Assembly: GCF_000960995.1 (NCBI RefSeq)
Contig: NZ_CP009435.1
Span: forward strand, 682,001-746,000
Length of the DNA stretch: 64,000 nucleotides
DNA from: Burkholderia glumae LMG 2196 = ATCC 33617
GTDB taxonomy: Bacteria; Pseudomonadota; Gammaproteobacteria; Burkholderiales; Burkholderiaceae
Reading direction: 5' to 3'
The position numbers were made by a program, and so were the translations under genes. Each line of letters opens with the position of its first letter. The first letter of the stretch is position 1. Of this stretch, positions 53,004 through 61,064 are shown piece by piece. Under the pieces are notes generated by a model. It did no database searches. It worked only from the letters and a program-made list of their open reading frames with translations, and was not told the origin of the DNA.

Positions 53004-53229
53004 CGCGGATTCCTGCATGGTCGTGATCTCGTAAGCGGGTGGCCGAAGCCTCGTGAAACAGGCGCCGCCGCGCGCCGCGCCGGCTGCCCCGGTGCCGCGG
53101 CCGCCCGGTTGCGGCGCCCGCGTGCCTCGTCCTGTCATGCCGGCGCGGCCGCGCCTCTCGCGCGCGCCGGCCGGGCCGCCGCGCCGGCCGGCAGCCGCAA
53201 GGCCGCCGCCCGCCTGGCGCCGCGCGGGC

Positions 53230-54180
53230 TCAGTGCGCGGGGGCGGCCGGCGGCCACGCGAAGCCCGGCTCGCCCGGCCCCGGCAAGCCGGCGCTGGTGC
53301 CGAACAGCAGGCTGCGCGGGTTGCGGCCGATCTCGCCGGCCACCTCGCGCACCGTGCGCGAGGTGTCGCCAAGGTTCGAGCTCAGCGAATTCACGCGCGG
53401 CAGCGTTTCGTAGCGCACGCTCGCGTTCAGTTCGGACAGCGTCTGATCCATCGAGGCGAGCGCAGTTCCCGCCTGTTCGGCCGCCTTGCCGGCGCGGTCC
53501 AGGTTCACGGCCACCGGCCCGTTCGGCGCGATCAGCGCGTCGGCCGAGGCGAGCGCCCGGTTCAGGCGGCGGGTGGTCTCGGGCAGCTGCGCGGTGACGG
53601 GCTCGAGCGATCGGGTCAGCGTGGTCACGCCGTCGGCGGCCTGCTGCATGCTCGCCACGGTGGCGCGCAACTGCTCGCGCATCTCGGGCGAGAGCAGCGC
53701 GTTGACGCTGCTGGCGGCCACCTCGAACTGCTTGAGCAGCACGTCGCCGCGCTGCTGGAGCTGGTCGAACAGGCTCGGATGCAGCGGGATCTGCGCGACC
53801 GCCTTGCTCGAGCTGGGCAGCGGCGCGAGATCGTGGCCGGTGTCGTCGAGCTGCACGAACGCGATGCCCGTCACGCCCTGGAAGCCGAGCGTGCCGAACG
53901 TCGAGCGCGTGATCGGCGCGTCGTGGTCGACCAGGATGCGGATCGAGATCTCGCCCGGGTGCGCATGGTCGAAGTGGATCGAGGCGACCTTGCCGACGTC
54001 GAGCCCGCGATAGCGCACGTCCGCGTCCGGATACAGGCCGGTGACGTTGGTGCGCGCGACGAGGTCGTACGGGATTCGCACCGTGCGGTCGACGTTGAAC
54101 CAGAACACGACCGCGACGATCGCGAGCAGCAGGCCGATGGCGAAGAGGCCGGCCCAGAACGCATGTGACTTGTTTTCCAT
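53230..54180 (-). CDS. MCE/MlaD family lipid-transport protein
   Basis: 316 aa. One N-terminal helix (about 8-28) is followed by a single MCE domain (VRIPYDLVARTNVTGLYPDADVRYRGLDVGKVASIHFD, ITRSTFGTLGFQGVTGIAFVQL) and a long helical region (about 130-290) expected to form a hexameric tunnel. This subunit binds lipids between the two membranes. It lies 15 bases downstream of the ATPase gene. The C-terminus ends in a Pro/Ala-rich tail. Confidence 0.95.
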   Translation of the reverse strand: MENKSHAFWAGLFAIGLLLAIVAVVFWFNVDRTVRIPYDLVARTNVTGLYPDADVRYRGLDVGKVASIHFDHAHPGEISIRILVDHDAPITRSTFGTLGFQGVTGIAFVQLDDTGHDLAPLPSSSKAVAQIPLHPSLFDQLQQRGDVLLKQFEVAASSVNALLSPEMREQLRATVASMQQAADGVTTLTRSLEPVTAQLPETTRRLNRALASADALIAPNGPVAVNLDRAGKAAEQAGTALASMDQTLSELNASVRYETLPRVNSLSSNLGDTSRTVREVAGEIGRNPRSLLFGTSAGLPGPGEPGFAWPPAAPAH

Positions 54181-54195
54181 TCGCGATTCCCTCTG

Positions 54196-55071
54196 TTACA
54201 GCTCGACGCTGGACAGCGCCGGTTCGAGTGCGGCCTTCGGCAGCGTCGCGCGCCGCTCCGGCGGCAGCGCCTGCAGCGCGCGGCGGCCGCGCAGCCCGAG
54301 AAAGTATTCCTTGATGAACGGATGATCGACGCCGGCCGCCTGCTCGACGGGCGCGGCCACCAGCACCTTGCGGTCGGCGATCACCGCCACCCGGGTGGAG
54401 AGCGCCACCATCGTATCGAGATCGTGCGTGATCATCACCACGGTCAGTCCGAGCGTGCGATGCAGCGTGGCGATCAGGTCGACGAACTCGTCCGAGGCGC
54501 GCGGGTCGAGCCCCGCCGTCGGCTCGTCGAGGAACAGCAGCTCGGGCTCCAGCGCGATCGCGCGCGCGATGCCGACGCGCTTGACCATCCCGCCCGAAAG
54601 CGCCGAGGGCATCTTCGAGGCGTGCTTGCACGGCAGCCCGACCATCTCCAGCTTCAGCATCACGATCTCGTGCAGCAGGTCGGCCGGCACACGGCCCAGC
54701 TCGCGCAGCGGCTGCGCGATGTTGTCGAACACCGTCAGCGACGAGAACAGCGCGCCGTGCTGGAACAGCATTCCCGAGCGGCTGCGCATCACGCGCGCGG
54801 CGTCGCCGTCGAGCGTGGCGATGTCCTCGCCGAACACGCGCACGGTGCCGGAGGTCGGCCGCTCCAGGCCGAGGATCTGCCGCACCAGCGTGGTCTTGCC
54901 CGAGCCCGAGCCGCCCACGATCGAGACGATCTCGCCCTGCCGCACGTCGAAGTCGAGATGCTCGTGGACCACGTTGTGGCCGTAGCGCTTGGTCAGGTCG
55001 CGCACCTCGATCACGTAGCCGGGCTCGGCCGCGCCGCCGCCGGGCGCCGCCGTGTGTCTGTGGTCCATCAT
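54196..55071 (-). CDS. MlaF-like ABC transporter ATP-binding protein
   Basis: 291 aa. Walker A GGSGSGKTTLVRQ, Q-loop SGMLFQHGALFSSLTVFDNIAQPL, signature ALSGGMVKRVGIARAIAL, Walker B LLFLDEPTAGLDP and H-loop VVMITHDLD identify an MlaF/Mkl-type ATPase of lipid ABC transporters. A 30-residue C-terminal extension (ALQALPPERRATLPKAALEPALSS) follows. It overlaps the permease gene by four bases (ATGA). It powers lipid movement through the MCE complex. Confidence 0.96.
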   Translation of the reverse strand: MMDHRHTAAPGGGAAEPGYVIEVRDLTKRYGHNVVHEHLDFDVRQGEIVSIVGGSGSGKTTLVRQILGLERPTSGTVRVFGEDIATLDGDAARVMRSRSGMLFQHGALFSSLTVFDNIAQPLRELGRVPADLLHEIVMLKLEMVGLPCKHASKMPSALSGGMVKRVGIARAIALEPELLFLDEPTAGLDPRASDEFVDLIATLHRTLGLTVVMITHDLDTMVALSTRVAVIADRKVLVAAPVEQAAGVDHPFIKEYFLGLRGRRALQALPPERRATLPKAALEPALSSVEL

Positions 55072-56240
55072 CCGAGCCCCACGTTCTGGAACAGGATCGC
55101 GAACACCGCGTCGGCGAGAATCACCACCGTGATCGACGACACCACCGAGGTGGTGGTGCCCTCGCCCAGGCTCTGCGAATTCGCCTTGATGCGGAAACCG
55201 AAGTGGCAGCCCACCAGCGCGATCAGCATGCCGAACACCACCCCCTTGCCGAGCCCGATCCAGAGATTGGCGATCGGGACCACGCCGGGCAGCGAGCGCA
55301 TGAAGAAGTTGAAATCGATGCCGAGCGCGAACTTCGCGGCGAGCGCACCGCCCGACAGCGCGACGATGTTGGTCCACATCACCAGCAGCGGCATCGCCAC
55401 GCCGAGCGCCAGCACGCGCGGCAGCACGATGCGCAGCCCGTGCGGGATGCCCATCACGCGCATCGCGTCGAGCTCCTCGGTCACGCGCATCACGCCGATC
55501 TGGGCCGTGATCGCCGAGCCCGAGCGTCCCGCCACCAGGATCGCCGAGAGCACCGGGCCGAGCTCGCGGATCACCGACAGCCCGAGGATGTTGACGATGT
55601 AGCGGTTCGCGCCGAACTGCTGCAGTTGCTGCGCCGACAGGTAGCTGAGCACGATGCCGATCAGGAATGCCACCAGCGCCGTGATCGGCAGCGCCTTGGC
55701 GCCGGCGTTGTAGACGTTGGCGGAGATCTCGGTCCACGGCATCGTCTTCGGGCGCCGCGCGATCGCGCCGAGATCGAGGATCACGCGGCCGAACATGGCC
55801 ACGCCGCCGAACAGGTGCTCGCCGAACTGGAACATCGCGAGGCCGAGCCGCGTGACGGGATCGTGGCGCACCACCGGCTCGGGCGCCTCGCGCGCCTCGT
55901 CGAGCCGCTCGATGCGCTCGAACACGATGCGCTGGTTGTCGGTCAGCACGACGCCGTCCGGCAGCCGGTGGCCCCAGACGCGCCAGAGCGCCTGGCCGCC
56001 CACGTGGTCGAGCCGCTCGATCGCCGAGAGGTCCCAGCGCCGCGCCGGGCCGTCGGCCGCGGCCGGCTCGCGCGAACGGCGGCCGCGCGCCACCTGGCCG
56101 CGCGCGAGCTTCTCGGCGCGCCGGACCACCACGCCGCGGTCGCGCGCGAGCGCGAGCGCCGTCCACTGCCCCGACAGGCGCACGATCTTGCCGCCGTCGA
56201 CGCGATCGACCGACAGGCCGGGAGGTGTCTGGAAATCCAA
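55068..56240 (-). CDS. MlaE-like permease with N-terminal STAS-like domain
   Basis: 390 aa from a TTG start (LDFQTPPGLSV). Residues 1 to about 130 form a STAS/MlaB-like domain (GGKIVRLSGQWTALALARDRGV, WDLSAIERLDHVGGQALWRVWGHRLP) with an Arg-rich insert. The rest is an MlaE permease with FMI-type helices: LPITALVAFLIGIVLSYLSAQQLQQFGANRYIVNILGLSVIRELGPVLSAILVAGRSGSAITAQIGVMRVTEELDAM. The fusion explains the absence of a separate mlaB gene. No ATG or good ribosome site precedes the domain, so the start is uncertain. Confidence 0.9.
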   Translation of the reverse strand: MDFQTPPGLSVDRVDGGKIVRLSGQWTALALARDRGVVVRRAEKLARGQVARGRRSREPAAADGPARRWDLSAIERLDHVGGQALWRVWGHRLPDGVVLTDNQRIVFERIERLDEAREAPEPVVRHDPVTRLGLAMFQFGEHLFGGVAMFGRVILDLGAIARRPKTMPWTEISANVYNAGAKALPITALVAFLIGIVLSYLSAQQLQQFGANRYIVNILGLSVIRELGPVLSAILVAGRSGSAITAQIGVMRVTEELDAMRVMGIPHGLRIVLPRVLALGVAMPLLVMWTNIVALSGGALAAKFALGIDFNFFMRSLPGVVPIANLWIGLGKGVVFGMLIALVGCHFGFRIKANSQSLGEGTTTSVVSSITVVILADAVFAILFQNVGLG

Positions 56241-56634
56241 GGGACGATACTTGCGAAAAATTTGATACGGGCATTGTATCGAACCCCATCTGGCCGCGCG
56301 CCCGGCGTGAGCCACGAGAAAACCCGCGGCCATCCGCGGCGAGCTTTCAGCAGGCTGTCGCGGCGGCTGTCGATCCGGCCGCCGGCGCCGCGCCCGGTAC
56401 GCAACAGGCGCAAGGCGCCCCGCTCCGATTCGCGCCCCGCCGCTCGGAGCACGGTGCCCGCGCGCGCGCCCGGCGCCGCGCATCGGGTACGCGCCGCGTC
56501 CACCGCCACGGCGCGTGCCCGCCGCGGCGCCGCGGCGGCGAACCGGGCCGCCGGCCCGGCCACCCCGGCCGGCCGCCCCGAGGCACGCGCAATCGCTCCG
56601 GCCCCGCCGCGCCGGCTCTCGTACAATAGCCGCC
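56241..56634. other. 394-base divergent gap between the MlaE-like gene and birA
   Basis: Very GC-rich, with an AT-richer segment just upstream of the permease gene (GTATCAAATTTTTCGC on the minus strand). TACAAT at 56622-56627 is seven bases from the birA ATG. No gene with family resemblance was found on either strand. Confidence 0.4.
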
Positions 56635-57540
56635 ATGAACGTCTCACCGCCCCTGTCCGACGCCGCGCGAATCGATCCGACGCGCGCCCGCTCGCTGCCC
56701 GCCAGCGCGCCCGAGCCCTGGCCGCTCGACATCGTCGAGGCGACCGGCTCGACCAACGCCGACCTCGCCGCCCATCTGAAGACGCTGCCGCGCACGCGCA
56801 ACGCCCTGCCGCGGCCGATCGTGCGCGTCGCCTACGAGCAGACCGCCGGGCGCGGCCGCCAGGGCCGCCCGTGGTTCGCGCAGCCCGGCAACGCGCTGCT
56901 GTGCTCGGTCGGCTGCGTGCTGCCGCGCCCGGTGGACGCGCTCGCCGGCCTGAGCCTCGCGGTCGGCGTCGCGCTCGCCGAGGGGCTGGCCGCGCTGCCG
57001 CTCGCGCGCGGCCAGCGGGTACGGCTCAAATGGCCGAACGACCTGCTGCTGGTGGACGGCGACCTGCCGGTGGGCAAGCTCGGCGGGATTCTCGTCGAGA
57101 CGGTCTGGAACACCGCCGACGCGAGCGCGCTCGTGATCGGCTTCGGCATCAACGTGCGCGGCGCGGAGGCGGTGGCCGCCGAGGTCGCGGCGCTGCGCGA
57201 GCGCAACGCCGCGCTGGCGGGCGCGCTGCCGCCCGCCGCGCTGTCGTCGGCCTGTGCGAGCGCGAACCTCACCGATACGCTGGCCGCCGTGCTCGATCCG
57301 CTCGCCACCGCGCTCGAACGCTTCGCCACCGGCGGCCTCGCGCCGTTCGCGCCGCGCTGGGCCGCGCTGCACGCGCACGCGGGCCGCGAGGTGGTACTGC
57401 TCGAACAGGGTCGGGAAGTGGCGCGCGGCGTCGCGGCCGGCATCGACGACAGCGGCCAGCTGCTGCTCGACACGGCCGACGGCCGGCGCGCGATCGCGGC
57501 CGGCGACGTCTCGCTGCGCGAAACCGGATCCGCGCCATGA
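56635..57540 (+). CDS. birA: biotin-[acetyl-CoA-carboxylase] ligase
   Basis: 301 aa. The biotin protein ligase core contains IVEATGSTNADL, YEQTAGRGRQGRPWFAQPGNALLCSV with the biotinyl-AMP GRGRQG motif, LKWPNDLLLVDGDLPVGKLGGILVETV and the C-terminal SH3-like domain (GREVVLLEQGREVARGVAAGIDDSGQLLLDTADGRR). The N-terminal helix-turn-helix of E. coli BirA is absent, so it is a ligase only. It overlaps coaX by four bases. TACAAT seven bases upstream of the ATG may mean a leaderless message. Confidence 0.95.
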   Translation: MNVSPPLSDAARIDPTRARSLPASAPEPWPLDIVEATGSTNADLAAHLKTLPRTRNALPRPIVRVAYEQTAGRGRQGRPWFAQPGNALLCSVGCVLPRPVDALAGLSLAVGVALAEGLAALPLARGQRVRLKWPNDLLLVDGDLPVGKLGGILVETVWNTADASALVIGFGINVRGAEAVAAEVAALRERNAALAGALPPAALSSACASANLTDTLAAVLDPLATALERFATGGLAPFAPRWAALHAHAGREVVLLEQGREVARGVAAGIDDSGQLLLDTADGRRAIAAGDVSLRETGSAP

Positions 57541-58370
57541 CGGCGGCACCTCTCGCGCTGCTGGTGGACGCGGGCAACAGCCGGATCAAGTGGGCGCTCG
57601 CCGGTGCCGACGGCACGCTCGTCGAGAGCACGGCGGCCGGCAGCGGCGCGGTGGAGCCGGCGCCCGGCCATGCGCCGGCCGGCAGCGAGGCGGCGATTCC
57701 CGCCTGGCCCGGCCGGGCCGCGCCGCATCATGCCTGGATCTCGAACGTGGCGGGCGCCGAGGTCGGCTCGCGCATCGACGCGCTGATCGACGCGCGCTGG
57801 CCGGGGCTGCCGCGCACGCTGGTGACGGCCCGCGCCGAACAGTGCGGCGTGAGCAACGGCTACACCACGCCCGCGCAGCTCGGCAGCGATCGCTGGTGCG
57901 GGCTGATCGGCGCGCGCGCCGCGTATCCGGGCGAGGCGCTGCTGATCGCGACGTTCGGCACGGCCACCACGCTCGAATCGCTGAGCGCCGACGGCCGCTT
58001 CGCCGGCGGCCTGATCGCGCCGGGCTGGGCCATGATGATGCGCGCGCTCGGCACGCACACGGCGCAACTGCCGACGCTCACCACCGGCACGGCGATGCGG
58101 CTCGTCGGCGAGCTCGACGACGCGTCGGGCCGCGTGCCGTTCGCGCTCGACACGGCCCATTCGCTGTCGGCCGGCTGCCTGCAAGCGCAGGTGGGGCTGA
58201 TCGAGCGCGCCTGGCGCGACCTGACGGCGGGCGGCCGCGCGGTACGGCTGCTGCTGTCGGGCGGCGCCGCCGACGCCGTGGCGCACGCCTTGACGGTGCC
58301 CCATACGCGGCATGATTCGCTGGTGCTGTCGGGGCTGGCGCGGATCGCGCGCGACGGCGCCGGCCAATGA
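57537..58370 (+). CDS. coaX: type III pantothenate kinase
   Basis: 277 aa. The ASKHA-fold start LALLVDAGNSRIKWALA is followed by NVAGAEVGSRIDALI, GYTTPAQLGSDRWCGLIGARA, LIATFGTATTLESLSADGRFAGGLIAPGWAMMMRALGTHTAQLP and LLLSGGAAD. It phosphorylates pantothenate in CoA synthesis; this family was called Bvg accessory factor in Bordetella. The ATG overlaps the birA stop (ATGA), so the two are coupled. An unusual Ala/Gly/Pro-rich insert lies at about residues 35-60. Confidence 0.97.
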   Translation: MTAAPLALLVDAGNSRIKWALAGADGTLVESTAAGSGAVEPAPGHAPAGSEAAIPAWPGRAAPHHAWISNVAGAEVGSRIDALIDARWPGLPRTLVTARAEQCGVSNGYTTPAQLGSDRWCGLIGARAAYPGEALLIATFGTATTLESLSADGRFAGGLIAPGWAMMMRALGTHTAQLPTLTTGTAMRLVGELDDASGRVPFALDTAHSLSAGCLQAQVGLIERAWRDLTAGGRAVRLLLSGGAADAVAHALTVPHTRHDSLVLSGLARIARDGAGQ

Positions 58371-58439
58371 GGTCACAATCGGGGCCATGCCGGCACACCG
58401 CCGGCCGGCCGGACTGATTATCGAGGGAGAGCTTCGACG

Positions 58440-59021
58440 ATGATGCTACGTTGGTTGATCGCGATCTTGCTGGTGGCCAACCTCGTCGCGCTGGCCGCGA
58501 TCGAGGGGCTGTTCGGGCCGCCGCCCGCGGCCGGTGCGCGCGAACCCGCGCATCTCGCCCAGCAGGTGCGCCCGGAAGCGCTGCGCGTGAGCGCGGCGGC
58601 GCAGGCGGCCGAAACACCGGTGGTGGGCGGCCCGATCACCTCGCCGGCGATCGAGGTGCAGCCGCTCGGCGCGTCGGCGCCGAACGCGGCGTCGGGCTCC
58701 GGGCCGGCCTCGGAGGCCGCGGGCGCGTCGGGGGCGGCGGCACCCGCCCCGGCGCCGGCATCGAGTGCGCCGGCATCGGGTGCGGCGCCCGGCGCCGCAG
58801 CGCCCCCGGCCGCCACGTCCGCTCCCGCGGCGCCGGCGGCTGGCTCGGCACCGGCCGCCGCCCACGCCGCGAAGCTCGACGGCGCCGCCCCGCTGGTGGC
58901 CGCCGCGGCCCTCGCGCCGGTGGCGCTGGTCGAGGGCCGGTCGCGCCGCGCGGCCGCCAAGGCGCGCGCCAAGCCCAAGCCGCGCACCGCAGCGCCGCGC
59001 CACAAGGCGTCGCGCGCCTGA
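58440..59021 (+). CDS. membrane-anchored Ala/Pro-rich protein of unknown function
   Basis: 193 aa. It begins MMLRWLIAILLVANLVALAAIEGLFG (one helix, about 4-22) followed by PAHLAQQVRPEALRVSAAA, a segment seen in short SPOR-domain proteins that follow coaX in other beta-proteobacteria. Instead of a SPOR domain there are about 110 residues made almost only of Ala, Pro, Gly and Ser, then a basic tail (RSRRAAAKARAKPKPRTAAPRHKASRA). It lies 69 bases after coaX. It may be a degenerated SPOR relative or a DNA/cell-wall-binding protein; the function is unknown. Confidence 0.7.
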   Translation: MMLRWLIAILLVANLVALAAIEGLFGPPPAAGAREPAHLAQQVRPEALRVSAAAQAAETPVVGGPITSPAIEVQPLGASAPNAASGSGPASEAAGASGAAAPAPAPASSAPASGAAPGAAAPPAATSAPAAPAAGSAPAAAHAAKLDGAAPLVAAAALAPVALVEGRSRRAAAKARAKPKPRTAAPRHKASRA

Positions 59022-59037
59022 ACCGGCGCGCCGGGGC

Positions 59038-59529
59038 TCAGCCCTGGTGGGCGCGCACCTTCTTCAGAAGCGCCGTGGTCGAGCGCTCGAACTCGAACGG
59101 AATCGCCAGCGCCTTGCCGCCCCAGCCGCGCACGAGCGCCGCTTCGGGCAGCGCGTCCATGTCGTAGTCACCGCCCTTGACCAGGATGTCGGGGCGCACC
59201 GCCTCAATCAGCGCCACCGGCGTCTGCTCCTCGAAACCGACCACCCAGTCGACGCATTCCAGCGCCGCGAGCAGCGCCATGCGATCCTCCTGGCGATTGA
59301 TCGGCCGGTCGTCGCCCTTGCCGAGCAGGCGCACCGAGGCGTCGCTGTTGACGGCGACGATCAGGCAGGCGCCGAGCGCGCGTGCGTCGGCCAGGTAGGT
59401 GACGTGGCCGCGATGCAGGATGTCGAACACACCGTTCGTGAACACCACGGGTGACGGCAGGGTCGGGCGCAGCGCGGCGAGCGCGTCGCGGCGGATGAAT
59501 TTACGTTCGAAGGCGGCGGGCATCGGCAT
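59038..59529 (-). CDS. rfaE2: D-glycero-beta-D-manno-heptose 1-phosphate adenylyltransferase
   Basis: 163 aa, corresponding to the C-terminal half of E. coli HldE. The nucleotidyltransferase motif is VVFTNGVFDILHRGHVTYLADARALG with HxGH, followed by NSDASVRLLGKGDDRPINRQEDRMALLAALECVDWVVGFEEQTPVALIEAVRPDILVKGGDYDMD. It makes ADP-heptose for lipopolysaccharide core; the kinase (HldA) must be elsewhere. It converges with the Ala/Pro-rich protein gene at a 16-base gap. Confidence 0.97.
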   Translation of the reverse strand: MPMPAAFERKFIRRDALAALRPTLPSPVVFTNGVFDILHRGHVTYLADARALGACLIVAVNSDASVRLLGKGDDRPINRQEDRMALLAALECVDWVVGFEEQTPVALIEAVRPDILVKGGDYDMDALPEAALVRGWGGKALAIPFEFERSTTALLKKVRAHQG

Positions 59530-59696
59530 GGACTCCGGTCGAAAGGTCGGCGCGGGAAGCGGCAGGCGCCGAGCGGCTCGCCGGGCTGCCCGGCGGCCAC
59601 GGGGTGGCGGGTTCGGCCACCGCGCCGCGCAATCGAGGCGAAAACGCGGCGGCATGGCGGCGCGGCGGCGGCACAGCGCGCGCGCCGGCGCGCCAT

Positions 59697-59726
59697 AAAA
59701 AAAAGCCCGCTGAACGTCGGCGGGCT
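59697..59726 (-). terminator. intrinsic terminator after the ferritin-like gene
   Basis: On the minus strand AGCCCGC (59720-59726) and GCGGGCT (59704-59710) form a seven-base-pair stem followed by a run of eight T residues. It lies 22 bases beyond the stop codon of the ferritin-like gene. Confidence 0.9.
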
Positions 59727-59748
59727 GGCGTCACGGCAGCGCGCCGTG

Positions 59749-60621
59749 TCAGGCGGGCTGGGCCGCACCGCCCTCCTGCGCCTGCAGCCGCGTCGTCACT
59801 TCCTTGCGGTAGCGGTTCAGTTCCTGGGCGGTCGCGAAGGTGCGCTCGAACAGGATCGACAGGTTGTGCAGGATGCGGTCGACGACCTTCTTCTCCCACT
59901 CGCCGTCGAAGCGGATCTGCTCGTCGAGCCAGCGCTCGAGCCACTCGGGATCGGGCAGCCGCGACTGCACGGTGTCGCGCGGGAACAGCGCCTGGTTCAC
60001 GTGCAGGTTGGTCGGGTGCAGCGGCTTCTCGGTGCGGCGCGCCGAGGCCATCAGCACGCCGATCTTCGCGAACGCCGAGCGCGCGGCGTCGCCGCAGTTG
60101 ACGAGCGCCTTCTTCATATAGCGCAGGTAGGCGCCGCCGTGGCGGGCCTCGTCGCGTGAGATCGTCTCGTAGATGTGCTTGATGACGGGCTCGGTATGCC
60201 ACTCGGCGGCACGGCGATACCAGTGGTTCAGGCGGATCTCGCCGCAGAAGTGCAGCATCAGCGTCTCGAGCGGCGGCGCCGGATCGAACTCGAAGCGCAC
60301 CGCGTGCAACTCCTCCTCGGTCGGCATCATCTCCGGCTTGAAGCGGCGCAGGTATTCCATCAGGACCAGCGAATGCTTCTGCTCCTCGAAGAACCAGACG
60401 CTCATGAACGCCGAGAAATCGCTGTCGTGGTGGTTGTCGCGCAGGAACATCTCCGTCGCGGGCAACGCCGACCACTCGGTGATCGCGTTCATCTTGATCG
60501 TCGTCGCCTGTTCGTCCGTCAGCAGCGACGCGTCGAACTTGTCCCAAGGGATGTCCTTCTCCATGTCCCAACGGACGGCTTCGAGCGATTTGTAGAGTTC
60601 CGGATAAAGCATGGTGTTCAT
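59749..60621 (-). CDS. ferritin-like di-iron protein
   Basis: 290 aa from MNTMLYPELYK. The pattern Glu49, Glu80-x2-His83 (FFEEQKHSLV), Glu128 (FCGEIRLNHWY) and Glu158-x2-His161 (RDEARHGGAYLR) is the E-ExxH-E-ExxH set of a four-helix-bundle di-iron centre, as in ferritin-like oxidases and acyl-ACP desaturases. No partner gene is adjacent and a strong terminator follows, so it is a single-gene unit. The helix-2 and helix-4 spacing is closer to acyl-ACP desaturase-type proteins than to storage ferritins. The substrate is unknown. Confidence 0.85.
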   Translation of the reverse strand: MNTMLYPELYKSLEAVRWDMEKDIPWDKFDASLLTDEQATTIKMNAITEWSALPATEMFLRDNHHDSDFSAFMSVWFFEEQKHSLVLMEYLRRFKPEMMPTEEELHAVRFEFDPAPPLETLMLHFCGEIRLNHWYRRAAEWHTEPVIKHIYETISRDEARHGGAYLRYMKKALVNCGDAARSAFAKIGVLMASARRTEKPLHPTNLHVNQALFPRDTVQSRLPDPEWLERWLDEQIRFDGEWEKKVVDRILHNLSILFERTFATAQELNRYRKEVTTRLQAQEGGAAQPA

Positions 60622-61064
60622 GGTCCCACCCCTGTTCTGCGCATTGCGACTGCTAAACGTGACTGTTGCGTCGAACGCCCACAATAAGGGCGCCGACCTG
60701 ACGAACCAGTAATTTTACGCGCTAAACCACACGCTGGATGCACCTGCGCCTCGACGCTCCTGCCGCGAACGCGCAACCGCTTGTGGGGCGGGCACGCGCG
60801 ACGCTCGATCTGGCCGAGCCCGGCGCCTGCCCTGCTTTGAGAGATAGGCCGGCTCGAGGCCGGCTGTCGTTACGAGGCCGTGCGCGCGAGCGTCGGGCAC
60901 GCATCGCGCCGCCAGCACCCGTCCTGGATGTTTTCGGCGTCGGCGATGATAGCACGCACCGATGACCGATCCGCGACACGAACACGACGGAATGCGGCAA
61001 ATCGTCGCACATAAAACAACGCCGCCGCGCTGCGCCGCAGCATACGGCGCGCAGCCGGCCCGGC
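60622..61064. other. 443-base gap between the patatin and ferritin-like genes
   Basis: No gene is recognised. A GC hairpin at 60848-60864 (GCCGGC-TCGAG-GCCGGC) lies in the middle, and the last 100 bases before the ferritin-like gene are AT-richer and should hold its promoter, though no clear sigma-70 match was found. Confidence 0.4.
60848..60864. repeat. GCCGGC-type hairpin
   Basis: GCCGGC and GCCGGC close a five-base TCGAG loop. It resembles the hairpins at 17469 and 34600 and has no T run. It also looks superficially like a tRNA T-arm, but no tRNA fits around it. Confidence 0.4.

Noticed and set aside
55203..58370. Long open reading frames antisense to or overlapping mlaE, birA and other genes
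   Set aside because: They are by-products of GC-rich codon usage; their translations are Arg/Ala/His-rich with no family resemblance, while the opposite frames encode clear proteins.
60800..60880. Hairpin with a seven-base loop resembling a tRNA T-arm, near a TTTGAGA segment
   Set aside because: No matching acceptor stem, D-arm or CCA-adjacent end could be built around it, and the loop lacks the TTCRA pattern.
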